Shown here: positions 38,021-47,025 of the stretch, piece by piece | Layout: every line of letters starts with the position of its first letter | How positions within the stretch are numbered: the stretch's first letter is position 1 | Assembly: GCA_035581425.1 (NCBI GenBank) | Contig: DATJVP010000044.1 | Location: 1 to 47,469, forward strand | Source of the DNA: DASZHJ01 sp035581425 | Lineage (GTDB): Bacteria > Pseudomonadota > Alphaproteobacteria > ATCC43930 > CGMCC-115725 | DNA: 47,469 nucleotides | Direction of reading: 5' to 3' | The notes under the pieces: model-generated | Told to the model about the DNA's origin: nothing | Database searches by the model: none | The model's input: the letters and a program-made list of their open reading frames with translations, nothing else | Made by a program: the position numbers and the translations under genes

Positions 38021-39328
38021 ATGATGCTGCAGGGACTGAAAGCACCAGCGGGATTGGGCAGCCTCACAGCAACGGTGGCGTTGCTTGCGGGCATGCAGGG
38101 GGCGGAGGCGCAGAGTGCGCCGGCGCCGGGCGCGGGATCCTTCGACGGTTCGTTCCTTGTCCCGGGCACGCAGACCTCCATCAAGATGGGCGGCTACGTC
38201 AAAGGCGATTTCGTCTTCGACTTCTCTGCCCAGCAGAACATCAACGGCGGCGCATGTCCGGACTGCGCGCCTTTCGACGGCAATGCCACCGTCAATCCCG
38301 GTGCTGGCCACAACATCCACGGCACCTCGCAGATGACGGCGTCTGAGTCGCGCTTCAACATCATCACGGCGACGCCGACGGCCTATGGCCAGCTCAAGAC
38401 CGACATCGAGGGCGACTTCACGAACGCCGACGGCCTCACCAACACCGGCTCGCTGCACCTGAACACGAACTCCTACGGATTCCGGCTCTTCTATGCCTAC
38501 GGCATGCTGGGCCCGGTGCTCGCGGGCCAGTACCGCTCGGTGTTCCGCGATGCCGACACCGAGCCGGAGACGCTGGACTTCGGCGGGCCGATCGTGGCGG
38601 GTCCGCTGCGCGCGCCCCAGCTCCGTTACACCTTCGACTTCGGCAATGGACTCACCCTCGCGCTTGCGGCGGAAAATCCGCAGACCTTCGTGGTCGCAAA
38701 CGACGTGACCGCCGGCGGCACGACCTTCGGCAACAAGCAGGGCGACAAGATCCCGGACTTCACGACCGCGCTCCGATATAGCGGCGACTGGGGCGAGATC
38801 TCCGCCCGCGCGGTCTTCCGCGATCTCTATTGGCATAACAGCGTCTTCAGCACCTCGGCGTTCGGCTGGGGCTTGGGCGTCTCCGGCCAGTTCACGGGCT
38901 GGTGGGGGAAGGACATCGCGGCCTTCCAGATCAATGGCGGCCAGGGCGCGGGCCGCTACCTCTATGCGGGGCAGATCACCAGTCCCGACTCCGGCATCTC
39001 CGAAATCAACAGCACCGATCTGAAGCCGATCGGCGGCATCAGCGCCATGGTGCAGTACCAGCACTGGTGGACCGACATGCTGCGCTCGACGGTCGCCGGA
39101 AGCTATGGGAAGCAATACGTGAACAACAACATCTTCCCGACCTGCACCGCGGACAGTCCCTGCGGTCCGCTCATCGACCACGCCTGGACCCTGCACGTGA
39201 ACCTGATCTGGAGCCCGGTTCCGAACATCGATACCGGGATCGAGTGGATTCGCATGCAGGCGCGCAACCACGAGAACGTGAACGCGAATACGAACCGCTT
39301 CCAGACCTCGATGAAGTTCTATTTCTAG
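38021..39328 (+). CDS. DcaP-like outer-membrane porin
   Basis: The 435-aa protein has a signal peptide (about 1-30, ending QGAEA) and the mature start SFDGSFLVPGTQTSIKMGGYVKGDF. That TSIKMGGYVKGDFVFDF is the DcaP-family hallmark. The middle, with alternating hydrophobic/hydrophilic strands (MTASESRFNIITATPTAYGQ, LKTDIEGDFT, GLTLALAAENPQTF), ends in aromatic FQTSMKFYF, the outer-membrane beta-signal. A single extracellular-loop-like Cys pair is visible (GGACPDC, TCTADSPC). GCGGAGGGACGC precedes the ATG. Trimeric DcaP porins admit dicarboxylates or other small anions; here the substrate is only inferred, and it may serve acid uptake linked to the catabolic genes nearby. Confidence 0.85.
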   Translation: MMLQGLKAPAGLGSLTATVALLAGMQGAEAQSAPAPGAGSFDGSFLVPGTQTSIKMGGYVKGDFVFDFSAQQNINGGACPDCAPFDGNATVNPGAGHNIHGTSQMTASESRFNIITATPTAYGQLKTDIEGDFTNADGLTNTGSLHLNTNSYGFRLFYAYGMLGPVLAGQYRSVFRDADTEPETLDFGGPIVAGPLRAPQLRYTFDFGNGLTLALAAENPQTFVVANDVTAGGTTFGNKQGDKIPDFTTALRYSGDWGEISARAVFRDLYWHNSVFSTSAFGWGLGVSGQFTGWWGKDIAAFQINGGQGAGRYLYAGQITSPDSGISEINSTDLKPIGGISAMVQYQHWWTDMLRSTVAGSYGKQYVNNNIFPTCTADSPCGPLIDHAWTLHVNLIWSPVPNIDTGIEWIRMQARNHENVNANTNRFQTSMKFYF

Positions 39329-39397
39329 AGCGGTCGCCGGCTTGCGTCCTCGACTGCGGCCGCGCATGATTCCGCGAACGGTGTCGAGTCGCGGAAA

Positions 39398-40126
39398 TTG
39401 GAAACGGCGCTCTATCGTCCGGTGAAGCGGTTCCTCGAGGGCCTCGGCTTCGAGGTCAAGGGCGAGGTGCGCGGCTGCGATCTCGTGGCGCTCAAGGGCA
39501 AGGGCCCGCCCGCCGTCGTGATCGGCGAATTGAAGCTCGCCTTCACGCTCGAGCTCATACTCCAGGGCGTCGACCGGAGCGCCGCCTGCGACGAGGTCTG
39601 GCTCGCGGTGCGGACCGCCGTCCGCGGGCGCCGGCGCGAGCGCGACCGGCGCGTCAAGAAGCTCTGCCGCCTGCTGGGCTTCGGCCTTCTCGGCGTCTCC
39701 TCGCGCGGACAGGTCGAGGTGCTGGTGCCGGCGGGGCCGTGGCGGCCGCGCCGCGACGGCGCGCGGCGCTCCGAGATCGTCGAGGAGCATCGCCGGCGCA
39801 TCGGCGACCCCGCCTTGGGCGGCAGCACGCGCGCCCCCATCATGACGGCCTATCGCCAGCGCGCGCTCGCGGTCGCGGCAGCCCTTGCGGAGGGCCCGCG
39901 CCCGACGCGCGCCCTGAAGGAGGCGGCAGAGGACGCGTCGACGATCCTCCTGCGCAACGTCTACGGCTGGTTCGCGCGCGTCGAGCGCGGCGTCTACGGC
40001 CTCACGGATGCGGGCCGGGCGGCGCTTCGGCGCTGGCCGCCGATCGCTGCCATGGCCGAGCCGGTCGCCGTCCCCGCGCGCCCCGAGTCGGGCCCCAGCC
40101 TTGCCAGCGAAAGCCGAGTTCGGTAA
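39398..40126 (+). CDS. DUF2161 nuclease-like protein
   Basis: The 242-aa protein begins ETALYRPVKRFLEGLGFEV, the typical DUF2161 opening, then KGEVRGCDLVALKGKGPPAV and VIGELKLAFTLELILQGVDR. Asp28 and the E44-x-K46 pair form a PD-(D/E)XK-like metal core, so a nuclease or phosphodiesterase activity is likely, as the family is often annotated. The C-terminus has a winged-helix-like segment (ALKEAAEDASTILLRNVYGW...VYGLTDAG). The start is TTG at 39398 (weak ribosome-binding site); no ATG lies in frame nearby, so the exact start is uncertain. Substrate unknown. Confidence 0.85.
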   Translation: METALYRPVKRFLEGLGFEVKGEVRGCDLVALKGKGPPAVVIGELKLAFTLELILQGVDRSAACDEVWLAVRTAVRGRRRERDRRVKKLCRLLGFGLLGVSSRGQVEVLVPAGPWRPRRDGARRSEIVEEHRRRIGDPALGGSTRAPIMTAYRQRALAVAAALAEGPRPTRALKEAAEDASTILLRNVYGWFARVERGVYGLTDAGRAALRRWPPIAAMAEPVAVPARPESGPSLASESRVR

Positions 40127-40160
40127 TGCTGGGGGCGGCGGTTTTCAGGGGAGTGTGATC

Positions 40161-40322
40161 ATGCGCAAGGAAATCGGGTTGGCATTGGCGTTGCTCGCGA
40201 TGCTGCCGACGCCTGCCCTGGCAGGCGGCGCCGGTCCCTCGGTCACCTCGACCTGGGGCATCATCATCATCATCATTGCGGTGATCGTCGGCTTCGTCCT
40301 CTGCCGGTTGACCAGGAAATAG
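40161..40322 (+). CDS. 53-aa small membrane protein
   Basis: The short product has a signal-like N-terminus (MRKEIGLALALLAMLPTPAL, AGG), then a second hydrophobic helix STWGIIIIIIAVIVGFVLC and a basic end RLTRK. Six consecutive Ile are encoded by a run of ATC/ATT codons (40259-40276). GGGGAG lies before the ATG, and hydrophobic-helix codon use is unlike a shadow. The gene sits between the DUF2161 gene and the desaturase gene. It would be either an inner-membrane protein with two helices or a cleaved one with a single helix. No family recognised. Confidence 0.65.
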   Translation: MRKEIGLALALLAMLPTPALAGGAGPSVTSTWGIIIIIIAVIVGFVLCRLTRK

Positions 40323-40374
40323 AGCACCCGCGGTCGCGCGTCACCCCGGAGTGCCGCGCACGTCGCTGACGGAA

Positions 40375-41103
40375 ATGATGGATTTGCTTCCAGCGCTGGC
40401 GTTCTGCGTGGTCGTCGCTGCAGAGCTCTGCCTGCCGCTGCGCACGCGATCCCGGAATTTGGGGGAGCGCTGGGTCGGCAACCTCGGGCTGTTCTTGGCA
40501 AACGCCCTGCTGGGCCTTTGGCTCGCTCCCCTGCTCGCGACGATCGGAGGAGCCGCGGCGACGCTCCCGGGCTGGCCTCTGTGGCTCGCGGCCTTTCTCG
40601 GTCTCGACCTTCTCGGCTATGCGACGCACCGCCTCTTCCACTGGGCCCCGGTGTGGCGAATTCACGCCGTCCATCACACCGATGCCGACGTCGACGCGAC
40701 GACGGCCTTTCGGCATCACCCGCTCGAATTCGCCGCGACTCTCGCGACGACCTCGTTGCTCGGCTCCGCAATCGGAATTGCGCCCGCCGTCGTCGCCGCC
40801 TACGGCGCGGTCGCGCTCGCCGCGCAGATGCTGCAGCATGCGAACCTCTCCTTCCCCGATTGGCTCGAGCGTCCCGCGCGTGCACTCTTCGTGACGCCCG
40901 GCATGCACCGGATCCATCACTCGCGCGCGCCCGTGGACGCGAACGCCAATTTCGGCACCGTGCTCTCGATCTGGGACCGTCTTTTCCGCACCTATCGCTG
41001 CACCGCCGCCGGCGGCGGCGAGCCCGCAGCCTTCGGCGTCGCCGAATTCGCAGCCCCTCGTTACCAGCGACTTCCGGGAATGCTCCTGACGCCGCTCTAC
41101 TGA
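40375..41103 (+). CDS. sterol desaturase/fatty acid hydroxylase-family membrane protein
   Basis: The 242-aa protein (from ATG at 40375; a GTG at 40351 would add eight residues) has four hydrophobic segments and the three His-rich boxes of the fatty acid hydroxylase superfamily: YATHRLFHWAPVWRIHAVHH (HxxxH plus HAVHH), FRHHPLEF and GMHRIHHSRA. These histidines would hold a di-iron centre for oxygen-dependent hydroxylation or desaturation of lipids in the inner membrane. Substrate may be a carotenoid, sterol-like or fatty acid lipid; not resolvable here. It converges on the cyclase/TPR gene 13 bases away. Confidence 0.85.
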   Translation: MMDLLPALAFCVVVAAELCLPLRTRSRNLGERWVGNLGLFLANALLGLWLAPLLATIGGAAATLPGWPLWLAAFLGLDLLGYATHRLFHWAPVWRIHAVHHTDADVDATTAFRHHPLEFAATLATTSLLGSAIGIAPAVVAAYGAVALAAQMLQHANLSFPDWLERPARALFVTPGMHRIHHSRAPVDANANFGTVLSIWDRLFRTYRCTAAGGGEPAAFGVAEFAAPRYQRLPGMLLTPLY

Positions 41104-41116
41104 GCGCGCCGGCCTC

Positions 41117-42895
41117 TCAGCTAAATCCCGCTTTGCGCAGGCCCTCGACGATGTGCTCGAGCGACTTCCGATCGACGTAGTAGCGCTCCAGGAAGCTCAC
41201 GGTGCCGGCGAGCGAGGTGTCGAGGCCGCGCAGCACCTGCAGGTCGGGTGCCGCCTCCTCGACCCGGCCGAGTTGGCCCAATCCTGCGACGATGTAGCGT
41301 ATGCAGTGCAGGTAGTCGGGCTTGATCGCGAGGCCATAGCGCCCGGCCTCCACCGCCTGCTCGTAGCGGCCGGAGAGATAGTGGCTTCCCGCAAGCGCCG
41401 GCATCCACATGTAGACCCGGGGGTCGTTCGGGCTGAGGCGCAGCGCACGGTTGACGAACTCGAATGCCTTCTCCGGGCTTCCGACGTAGTTGCTGAGGTT
41501 GCTCAGGTTGACGTAGGCGACGGCGTAGCTGGGATTGAGGCGGACGGCCTCCTCCATCTCGCGCATCGCCAGCACGATCTGGCGCATGTGCAGGCTCGCG
41601 AGACCCAGCGCGAAATGCGTGAACGGATCGCGGGCGTCGCGGAAGACCGCGCGCCGGCCGAGCTCCAGCGCCTCGGAGATGTTGCGCTGGGGATCGTCGG
41701 CCCAACCGCTGAGCATCGATTGCGAGAGACAGACCGAGAGCGCCGCGAGCGCCTGCGCGTAGTCGGGATCGGCGGCGATCGCCTTGCGGAACAGGTCCTG
41801 GGCCGCGACGTCGTCCTGCTTCGTCCGCCGGTAGTGGTGCCAGAGGCCCCGCTGCAGCAGATCGTAGGCGGCATAGCTGCTGGGGGCGGCGGAGGCGCGG
41901 TCGCGCTCGACCCGCAGCAGCTCCGGCTCCAGCACGCCGACGATGCTCGTCGCGATCTCGTCCTGCACGCCCAATATATTGCCGATCTCGCGGTCGTACT
42001 GCTCGGCGTAGATATGGAAGCCCGCATCCGCCTCGACGAGCTGGATGGTGATGCGAAAGCTCGAGCCCTCGCGGCGGACGCTGCCCTCGACCAGATAGCG
42101 CGCACCGAGCTCGCGTCCGACGGCCTTGATTTCGAATTTGCGCCCCTTGTAGGTGAAGGCGGAATTGCGGGAGATCACGGGAAAGCTGCGCCAGTTCGCG
42201 AGCGCCGTGGTGATGTCCTCGGTCAGCCCGTCGGCGAAATATTCCTCGTCGTGCGAATGGCTGAAGGTGTCGAGCGGCATCACCGCGATCGCCGGACGCC
42301 CGCCGAATCCCGCGACGATCGGCGAGGGAGTGCGGCCCGGCGCATAGGCGCCGATCGGAACCTTGATCCCGTCCTCGAGCAGGCGATAGATGCGAACCGG
42401 CCGGCTCAAATTCTTGAGCGCGATCTCGCCGGCATCCTCGAGGTGCACGCTGATCTTGCCCTGAAGCTGCTCGGCCACCGTCTGCGTGACGCAAATCCCG
42501 CCGGCCTCTGCGACACTCTGCAGCCGCGCGGCGAGGTTGACGCCCTCGCCGTAGATGTCGTCGGGCTCGATGATGATATCGCCGAGGCTGATGCCGATGC
42601 GGAACTGGATGCGCCGGTCGACGGGCTCCGTGGCGTTGCGCTCCGCCATCCGCCGCTGCAGCCCGAGCGCGAACTGCGCCGCGCGGATCACGCTGTCGAA
42701 CTCGGCGAGGCCGCCGTCGCCGGTGTTTTTCACCTGCCGGCCCTCGCATTCGGCCAGCAGCGGTTGGACGACCTCGCGCATCGCGCCCATGGCGCGGTTG
42801 TGCGTCCCCTCCTCGTCGCTCTCCATGAGGCGGCTGTAGCCCACGACGTCGAAAGCGAGGACGACGGCGAGCCGCCGCTTGAGCTGGCTCGTCAT
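41117..42895 (-). CDS. class III cyclase with TolB-like domain and TPRs
   Basis: The 592-aa protein is an adenylate/guanylate cyclase domain (about 8-175) with metal ligands Asp16 (AFDVVGYSRLM) and Asp60 (NTGDGGLAEF), and Asn120/Arg124 (YGEGVNLAARLQ). A linker is followed by a TolB N-terminal-like domain (about 205-330: AIAVMPLDTFSHSHDEEYFA, DGLTEDITTALANWRSFPVI, YLVEGSVRREGSSFRITIQL). From about 350 there are TPR repeats (DPDYAQALAALSVCLSQSML, NPSYAVAYVNLSNLSN). No signal peptide or transmembrane helix is visible. The ATG at 42895 is preferred; a GTG at 42904 would overlap the peptidase stop (GTGA). It is translated right after the S8 peptidase gene (five bases), so the two probably act together. 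Nucleotide product (cAMP or cGMP) not determined. Confidence 0.9.
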   Translation of the reverse strand: MTSQLKRRLAVVLAFDVVGYSRLMESDEEGTHNRAMGAMREVVQPLLAECEGRQVKNTGDGGLAEFDSVIRAAQFALGLQRRMAERNATEPVDRRIQFRIGISLGDIIIEPDDIYGEGVNLAARLQSVAEAGGICVTQTVAEQLQGKISVHLEDAGEIALKNLSRPVRIYRLLEDGIKVPIGAYAPGRTPSPIVAGFGGRPAIAVMPLDTFSHSHDEEYFADGLTEDITTALANWRSFPVISRNSAFTYKGRKFEIKAVGRELGARYLVEGSVRREGSSFRITIQLVEADAGFHIYAEQYDREIGNILGVQDEIATSIVGVLEPELLRVERDRASAAPSSYAAYDLLQRGLWHHYRRTKQDDVAAQDLFRKAIAADPDYAQALAALSVCLSQSMLSGWADDPQRNISEALELGRRAVFRDARDPFTHFALGLASLHMRQIVLAMREMEEAVRLNPSYAVAYVNLSNLSNYVGSPEKAFEFVNRALRLSPNDPRVYMWMPALAGSHYLSGRYEQAVEAGRYGLAIKPDYLHCIRYIVAGLGQLGRVEEAAPDLQVLRGLDTSLAGTVSFLERYYVDRKSLEHIVEGLRKAGFS

Positions 42896-42900
42896 GCCCG

Positions 42901-45282
42901 TCACGATCTGCTGCGCCCGCGCGGTCGCGCGGTCCCCGCCCGCGCTGCCTCCGGCGACCGCCCGGCGACGAATTTCCAGCCGATGCGGCCGACCTCGATG
43001 CCGCAATAGAGCTGGCGGATGACGACCGAGTGCCCGTCGAGCCGGACGCTCGGGTCGAGATCGAGCGCGAGGGCGGAGACGTACCGAGCGCCGCGCGCGA
43101 GGACGGTCGGCGCAAGGCCGATGCGCGGCGCCGCCGGCAGCAGCACATCGATCGCGTTGACCCTCTCGACCGACCGCGCTGCCCAGGATTGCCGGCGCAC
43201 CAGCGGGGCGGCGACCTCCGGCGCGAGCAGCAGCCGGGCGCGGGCGCCGCTCGGCAACCGCTGGATAATCTCGAAATCGAAGGCCCGCGGCTCGTCCGGA
43301 GCGCCCGCGATGAGGAAGCGGAAGGGCGCGCCGAGGCGCTGGCGCGGGCTCATGATCGCGACGACGTTGAAATTGCGCCAGGCGACGTTATTCTGGCTTT
43401 GCACGAAGCTGAGATAGCCCGCCCAATCCGTCGGTCCCGGTATCGCCGGCGCGGGATCTTGCGCCGAATCCGCGACGGCGACGAAGCAGTAATGTCCGCT
43501 CGCGGGAACCGCCGCCGCGGGCCAGACGAGCGCGCCGCTCACGGCGAGAGTGTCGCCCTGCGGCACCGAGAGGACCGGCGTCTTGCCGATGGCATTCCAG
43601 GACCCCGGCGTGACGAGCGTCGCGGGCTCGCTCCAATAGACGGTCGCGGTCGTCTGCGTGGCGGCGGTCGCGCCGCGATTGAGCATCCGGACATAGACGT
43701 AGTTGTCGGCATTGGCGATCGCGGTGTCGCCGAGATCGTCCCGCATCTCCGCGCCACTTCCCTGGCCGAAAGCCGCGTTGGGGTCCGCCACCGGCTGGTT
43801 CGCGAGAATGATGTCGGGGCTCGCGCCCACCGCGCCCGAGGAGGGGACCGATCCGTCATCGCCGACCTCGTCGCGGATATAGATATCGGGAACGAGGCTC
43901 GCCTTGTTGAGGAGACGCCGAAGATCGGGCATGGGGCCGATCCCGGCATTGCCGGGGTTCGAGGGCGTTCCCGTGGTGGGATCGCTCAGCGCCGACTGCA
44001 GGGCAGCGGGCGAGAGCCGTTGTCCCGTCGCGGCCAGCGCAACGCCTTGCACCACGAGCGCGGCGCCGCCGATGATCGCGGTGGCCGAGCTCGTGCCGTT
44101 GAATTGCGTCGTGTAATATTGGTTCCGGCTGGAGAACGGATTGTAGTCGCCATAGCCGCTCGTCGCCACTTGCTCGCCCCAGGCGTAGCAATCGACGCGC
44201 GAGCCGTAATTCGTGAAGGACATGGGCTGATGCGGCGAGCTCGCGCTCCCCGCACCGACGATGATCGCACCGGTGTCGCGGAAATTGGGATCGCTGCGAT
44301 TGAGCACGCGCTGGCCCGCGGCCGAGCCCTGCGGACTGACGTAGTTGTCGAGATTGAAGCCGCCATTGCCGGCAGCCGCGACCACGACGATGCCCGAGGA
44401 CGCGACGGCGAGCCGGATCGCCGCGAATTCCGCGTCCTTGATCTCGATCGGATAGTGATCGGGCCAGCCCGTGACGTTCCCGCGGCCGGTCTCGACCTCG
44501 AGCACGAGAACGTCTCCTGCCGCAAGCGTGGTGGTTGCGCTCATCACGGCATCGGCGACGTGACCGGGCGTGGCGCTCGTGGCGTTGTAATGCGAGGCGG
44601 TCCTGATCGGGCCCGCGCCCGGCGCGACGCCGAGGCCGCCGAGAGTGTTGTCGGCCGCGGTCATGACGCCGAGCGCCGCGGTGCCGTGATTTTGATTGCC
44701 CATGTCCGGCGCCTGATCGCCGAAGATCAGCGTGGGGTTTCGCGGCGCCAAATCCTCATGCGTGAAGTTCCAGGCCTCCTCGAGATCGACCAGCGAGATG
44801 CCGCTGCCGTCGCCAGATGCCTGCAGCCACGCGAATTTCGCATCGATTCCGACCGGCGCGGCCTCGAGATAATCCTGCATGCTGAAGAGCGGATTGTTCC
44901 CGGGATTGACCGCCGGCGCCGATGCGCCCGAATCGGGATAGGCATCGAGGACCGCGGGAACGTCGCGGAGCCGGTCGAGAAATTCCGGGACGCGCGCGAT
45001 CTGCTCGCGCATGTCGATGCGCCAGAAAGTCGCGAGGCTGAAGAGCGGCGGGAGGCGCGTGCGCGCTGCGGCCTCTTCGAGCTCCAGGATCCGCTTTACC
45101 GGGACGCTTTGGATGAGCCGCTCGGAAGGCGGCGTACCGAAATCCGCGAGCACGCGGGAGAGCGGCGAGATCTTCGCGATATCGGCCGCCTGCGCGAGAC
45201 TCTTCCCTTCGATCGCCGAAAGCATCGGGTCGAGCCGAACGATGACGATCCCGCCGTAGCGCGGGGATCGGCTGGGATCCAC
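42901..45282 (-). CDS. S8 (subtilisin-like) serine peptidase, no signal peptide
   Basis: The 793-aa protein carries a subtilase core with a likely catalytic triad: Asp166 (ISLVDLEEAWNFTHEDL), His199 (MGNQNHGTAALGV) and Ser398 (QFNGTSSATAIIGG), plus oxyanion Asn306 (VAAAGNGGFN). An N-terminal pro-region-like segment (1-130) and a long C-terminal part follow; the C-terminal part contains repeated beta-rich segments (about 490-780) such as NADNYVYVRMLNRGATAATQ and a GWKFVAG end. No signal peptide is visible, so export is unclear. The annotated start is GTG at 45282; the frame extends upstream without ATG/GTG/TTG but with protein-like codons and GGGAGG before an ATA at 45297. The gene ends five bases before the cyclase/TPR ATG. 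Substrate unknown. Confidence 0.88.
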   Translation of the reverse strand: MDPSRSPRYGGIVIVRLDPMLSAIEGKSLAQAADIAKISPLSRVLADFGTPPSERLIQSVPVKRILELEEAAARTRLPPLFSLATFWRIDMREQIARVPEFLDRLRDVPAVLDAYPDSGASAPAVNPGNNPLFSMQDYLEAAPVGIDAKFAWLQASGDGSGISLVDLEEAWNFTHEDLAPRNPTLIFGDQAPDMGNQNHGTAALGVMTAADNTLGGLGVAPGAGPIRTASHYNATSATPGHVADAVMSATTTLAAGDVLVLEVETGRGNVTGWPDHYPIEIKDAEFAAIRLAVASSGIVVVAAAGNGGFNLDNYVSPQGSAAGQRVLNRSDPNFRDTGAIIVGAGSASSPHQPMSFTNYGSRVDCYAWGEQVATSGYGDYNPFSSRNQYYTTQFNGTSSATAIIGGAALVVQGVALAATGQRLSPAALQSALSDPTTGTPSNPGNAGIGPMPDLRRLLNKASLVPDIYIRDEVGDDGSVPSSGAVGASPDIILANQPVADPNAAFGQGSGAEMRDDLGDTAIANADNYVYVRMLNRGATAATQTTATVYWSEPATLVTPGSWNAIGKTPVLSVPQGDTLAVSGALVWPAAAVPASGHYCFVAVADSAQDPAPAIPGPTDWAGYLSFVQSQNNVAWRNFNVVAIMSPRQRLGAPFRFLIAGAPDEPRAFDFEIIQRLPSGARARLLLAPEVAAPLVRRQSWAARSVERVNAIDVLLPAAPRIGLAPTVLARGARYVSALALDLDPSVRLDGHSVVIRQLYCGIEVGRIGWKFVAGRSPEAARAGTARPRGRSRS

Positions 45283-45466
45283 GATGTCCGCGGGTATGGC
45301 GGCCTCCCGTTCAACCGATGATCGCGCCCGTCAAGAGTTTACCATGCCTCGATCCCTGGCGCGACGCACAATCGCCGCGGCGACGAGCGACGAGTGACGC
45401 AGAACTGCCGCATCTTCGATCGACGAGATTCGATTCAATTGCGAGAGGACGCGACCCCTCGCGGCC

Positions 45467-46882
45467 TCAATCGAGGCGCGCGGACTCGGCAGAGAGCCGG
45501 AGGCGGTGGAAACGCGCGAGCGCGGGCTCGATCGCGGGGAAATCGGCGGCGATGTCGAAATGTTGCTCCGCCGCCGCGAGGCCCGCGTCGCTCGGCACGA
45601 GGATGCGGCGTCCGAGCAATCCGCGCCTCAGGAAGGAGTGGGCGCCGGAGAGCACGAGCGCGAAGGCCGCATCGGCGGCATCGGAGTGCGCCCGCTCTTC
45701 GCGCGAGAGAAAGGCGAGCGCGGTGAGAGCCGCCTCGAAGAGATCCTGCTCGCGAAAGCGCGGATACTCGTGCGCGAGCGCGCGGGCGATCCCCGCGGCG
45801 AGGTCTCCGTTGAGATCCGCGGTGTCGAGCTCGACATCGGCGCCGCGCTTGCCGATCGAGAGCATGCTCTCATAGACGGCGAGGAGACGCGCCGTCACGA
45901 CTTCCTTGCGGAAGCCCGCGGCGAATTTGCGCGCGCCGTTCTCGCAGAGCCGCCGTCGCAAGGCGGGGTCTCCAAGCGCCCGCGCGAGACGCTCCGCGAG
46001 CGCCTGGGGATCGTCGATGGGAGCGAGCAGACCGTCGACGCCATCCTCGACGTATTGCGCGGCGCCGAGCGCCTCGGTCGCGACGAGCGGGCGCGACATC
46101 GCCCAGGCCTCGGCGATCACCGTGCCGAAGGGCTCGTATCGGCTCGGCAGCGCGACGACATCAGCAGCCTCGATGAGCGCGCGCCGGTCGGCGCGCCAGC
46201 CGAGGAAGCGGACGCGCTCCGTCAATCCGAGCGCCTCCGCGAGGCGCTCATACTTCCGTCGCTCCGGGCCTTCGCCCGCGAGCCAGAGATGGACGCCCGG
46301 TAAAAGCGCCGCTGCCCGGAGGATCGTGTCGATTCCCTTCTTCCGATGCAGGCGCGAGAGCACGAGCACGACGGGCGCACCCTCGGGCGTGCCCAGCGTG
46401 CGGCGCTCGACCGGCGGAGCCTCCGGCACCGCGCCGAAGGGATGCACGAGGAAGGTCCGATGCGGCGGCGAGCCGCGCTGCAGCAGGTGCCGCGTCATGT
46501 GCGGCGTGATGCCCATGAGGAAATCCGCGCTGCGGAAGCGCCGGAGATTGTAGTAGCCGCCAAGCCAGCCCAGGACCGGGCACGGCATCCGCCGCGGCAC
46601 GAAGGAGGCGGCGCGGCCCATCCAGGCATGGACGAGATCGACCTCGAGCGCCTCCGCCTGGTGCCGCACCCAGGAGCGCAGCCCGGCGAGCCGCTCGCGC
46701 CGGGAGAACTCGATCGGGAGTGCGCGAATTCCACGCTCGGCATAGCGATCGAGGACGCGCGGATAGGGCCGGCAGATCACCGTCTGCTCGACCCCGTGCT
46801 CCGCGAGCGCAAGGATCGCATCCTGCGAGAAGGTCTCCGCCCCGCCGAACGGCGCCCCAGCCACGAGATGCAATATCCGCAA
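45467..46882 (-). CDS. GT4-type glycosyltransferase with C-terminal extension
   Basis: The 471-aa protein begins MRILHLVAGAPFGGAETFSQ, with the GGAE loop of family-4 glycosyltransferases. It has a central donor-site ALVLSRLHRKKGIDTILRAA (written VVLVLSRLHRKKGIDTIL in the protein), LAGEGPERRKYERLAEALGL, and the catalytic-like EPFGTVIAEAWAMSRPLVA (E-x7-E). Two Rossmann domains cover about 1-345. The last 120 residues (from DTADLNGDLAAGIARALAHE) form an Ala-rich helical extension not typical of a simple GT4. TTG at 46882 is used, with GGGAG nine bases upstream; no ATG fits. The 184-base gap before the peptidase gene probably holds the latter's promoter. It may build a surface polysaccharide; target unknown. 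Confidence 0.88.
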   Translation of the reverse strand: MRILHLVAGAPFGGAETFSQDAILALAEHGVEQTVICRPYPRVLDRYAERGIRALPIEFSRRERLAGLRSWVRHQAEALEVDLVHAWMGRAASFVPRRMPCPVLGWLGGYYNLRRFRSADFLMGITPHMTRHLLQRGSPPHRTFLVHPFGAVPEAPPVERRTLGTPEGAPVVLVLSRLHRKKGIDTILRAAALLPGVHLWLAGEGPERRKYERLAEALGLTERVRFLGWRADRRALIEAADVVALPSRYEPFGTVIAEAWAMSRPLVATEALGAAQYVEDGVDGLLAPIDDPQALAERLARALGDPALRRRLCENGARKFAAGFRKEVVTARLLAVYESMLSIGKRGADVELDTADLNGDLAAGIARALAHEYPRFREQDLFEAALTALAFLSREERAHSDAADAAFALVLSGAHSFLRRGLLGRRILVPSDAGLAAAEQHFDIAADFPAIEPALARFHRLRLSAESARLD

Positions 46883-47025
46883 AACTGGTGCTCCCGGGCC
46901 ACGAACGAGGCGAGTGAGCGGATTGTGCTTCTAGCGCCCTGCCCGGTAACGGCCGATAAGTCCCCTGAAGGAGCGATGATACTAACCCGTTTTGGTGCAC
47001 ACGCAAGAAGCCTGGCTGGGGCCTC

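Noticed and set aside
40180..40194. Second sigma-54-like 15-mer, TGGCATTGGCGTTGC
   Set aside because: It lies inside the coding sequence of the 53-aa membrane protein, encoding LALALLA, and no gene starts at a suitable distance. Probably chance.
43030..45321. 763-codon plus-strand frame over the S8 peptidase
   Set aside because: Antisense to a peptidase with all catalytic residues; Arg/Asp-rich with no motif.
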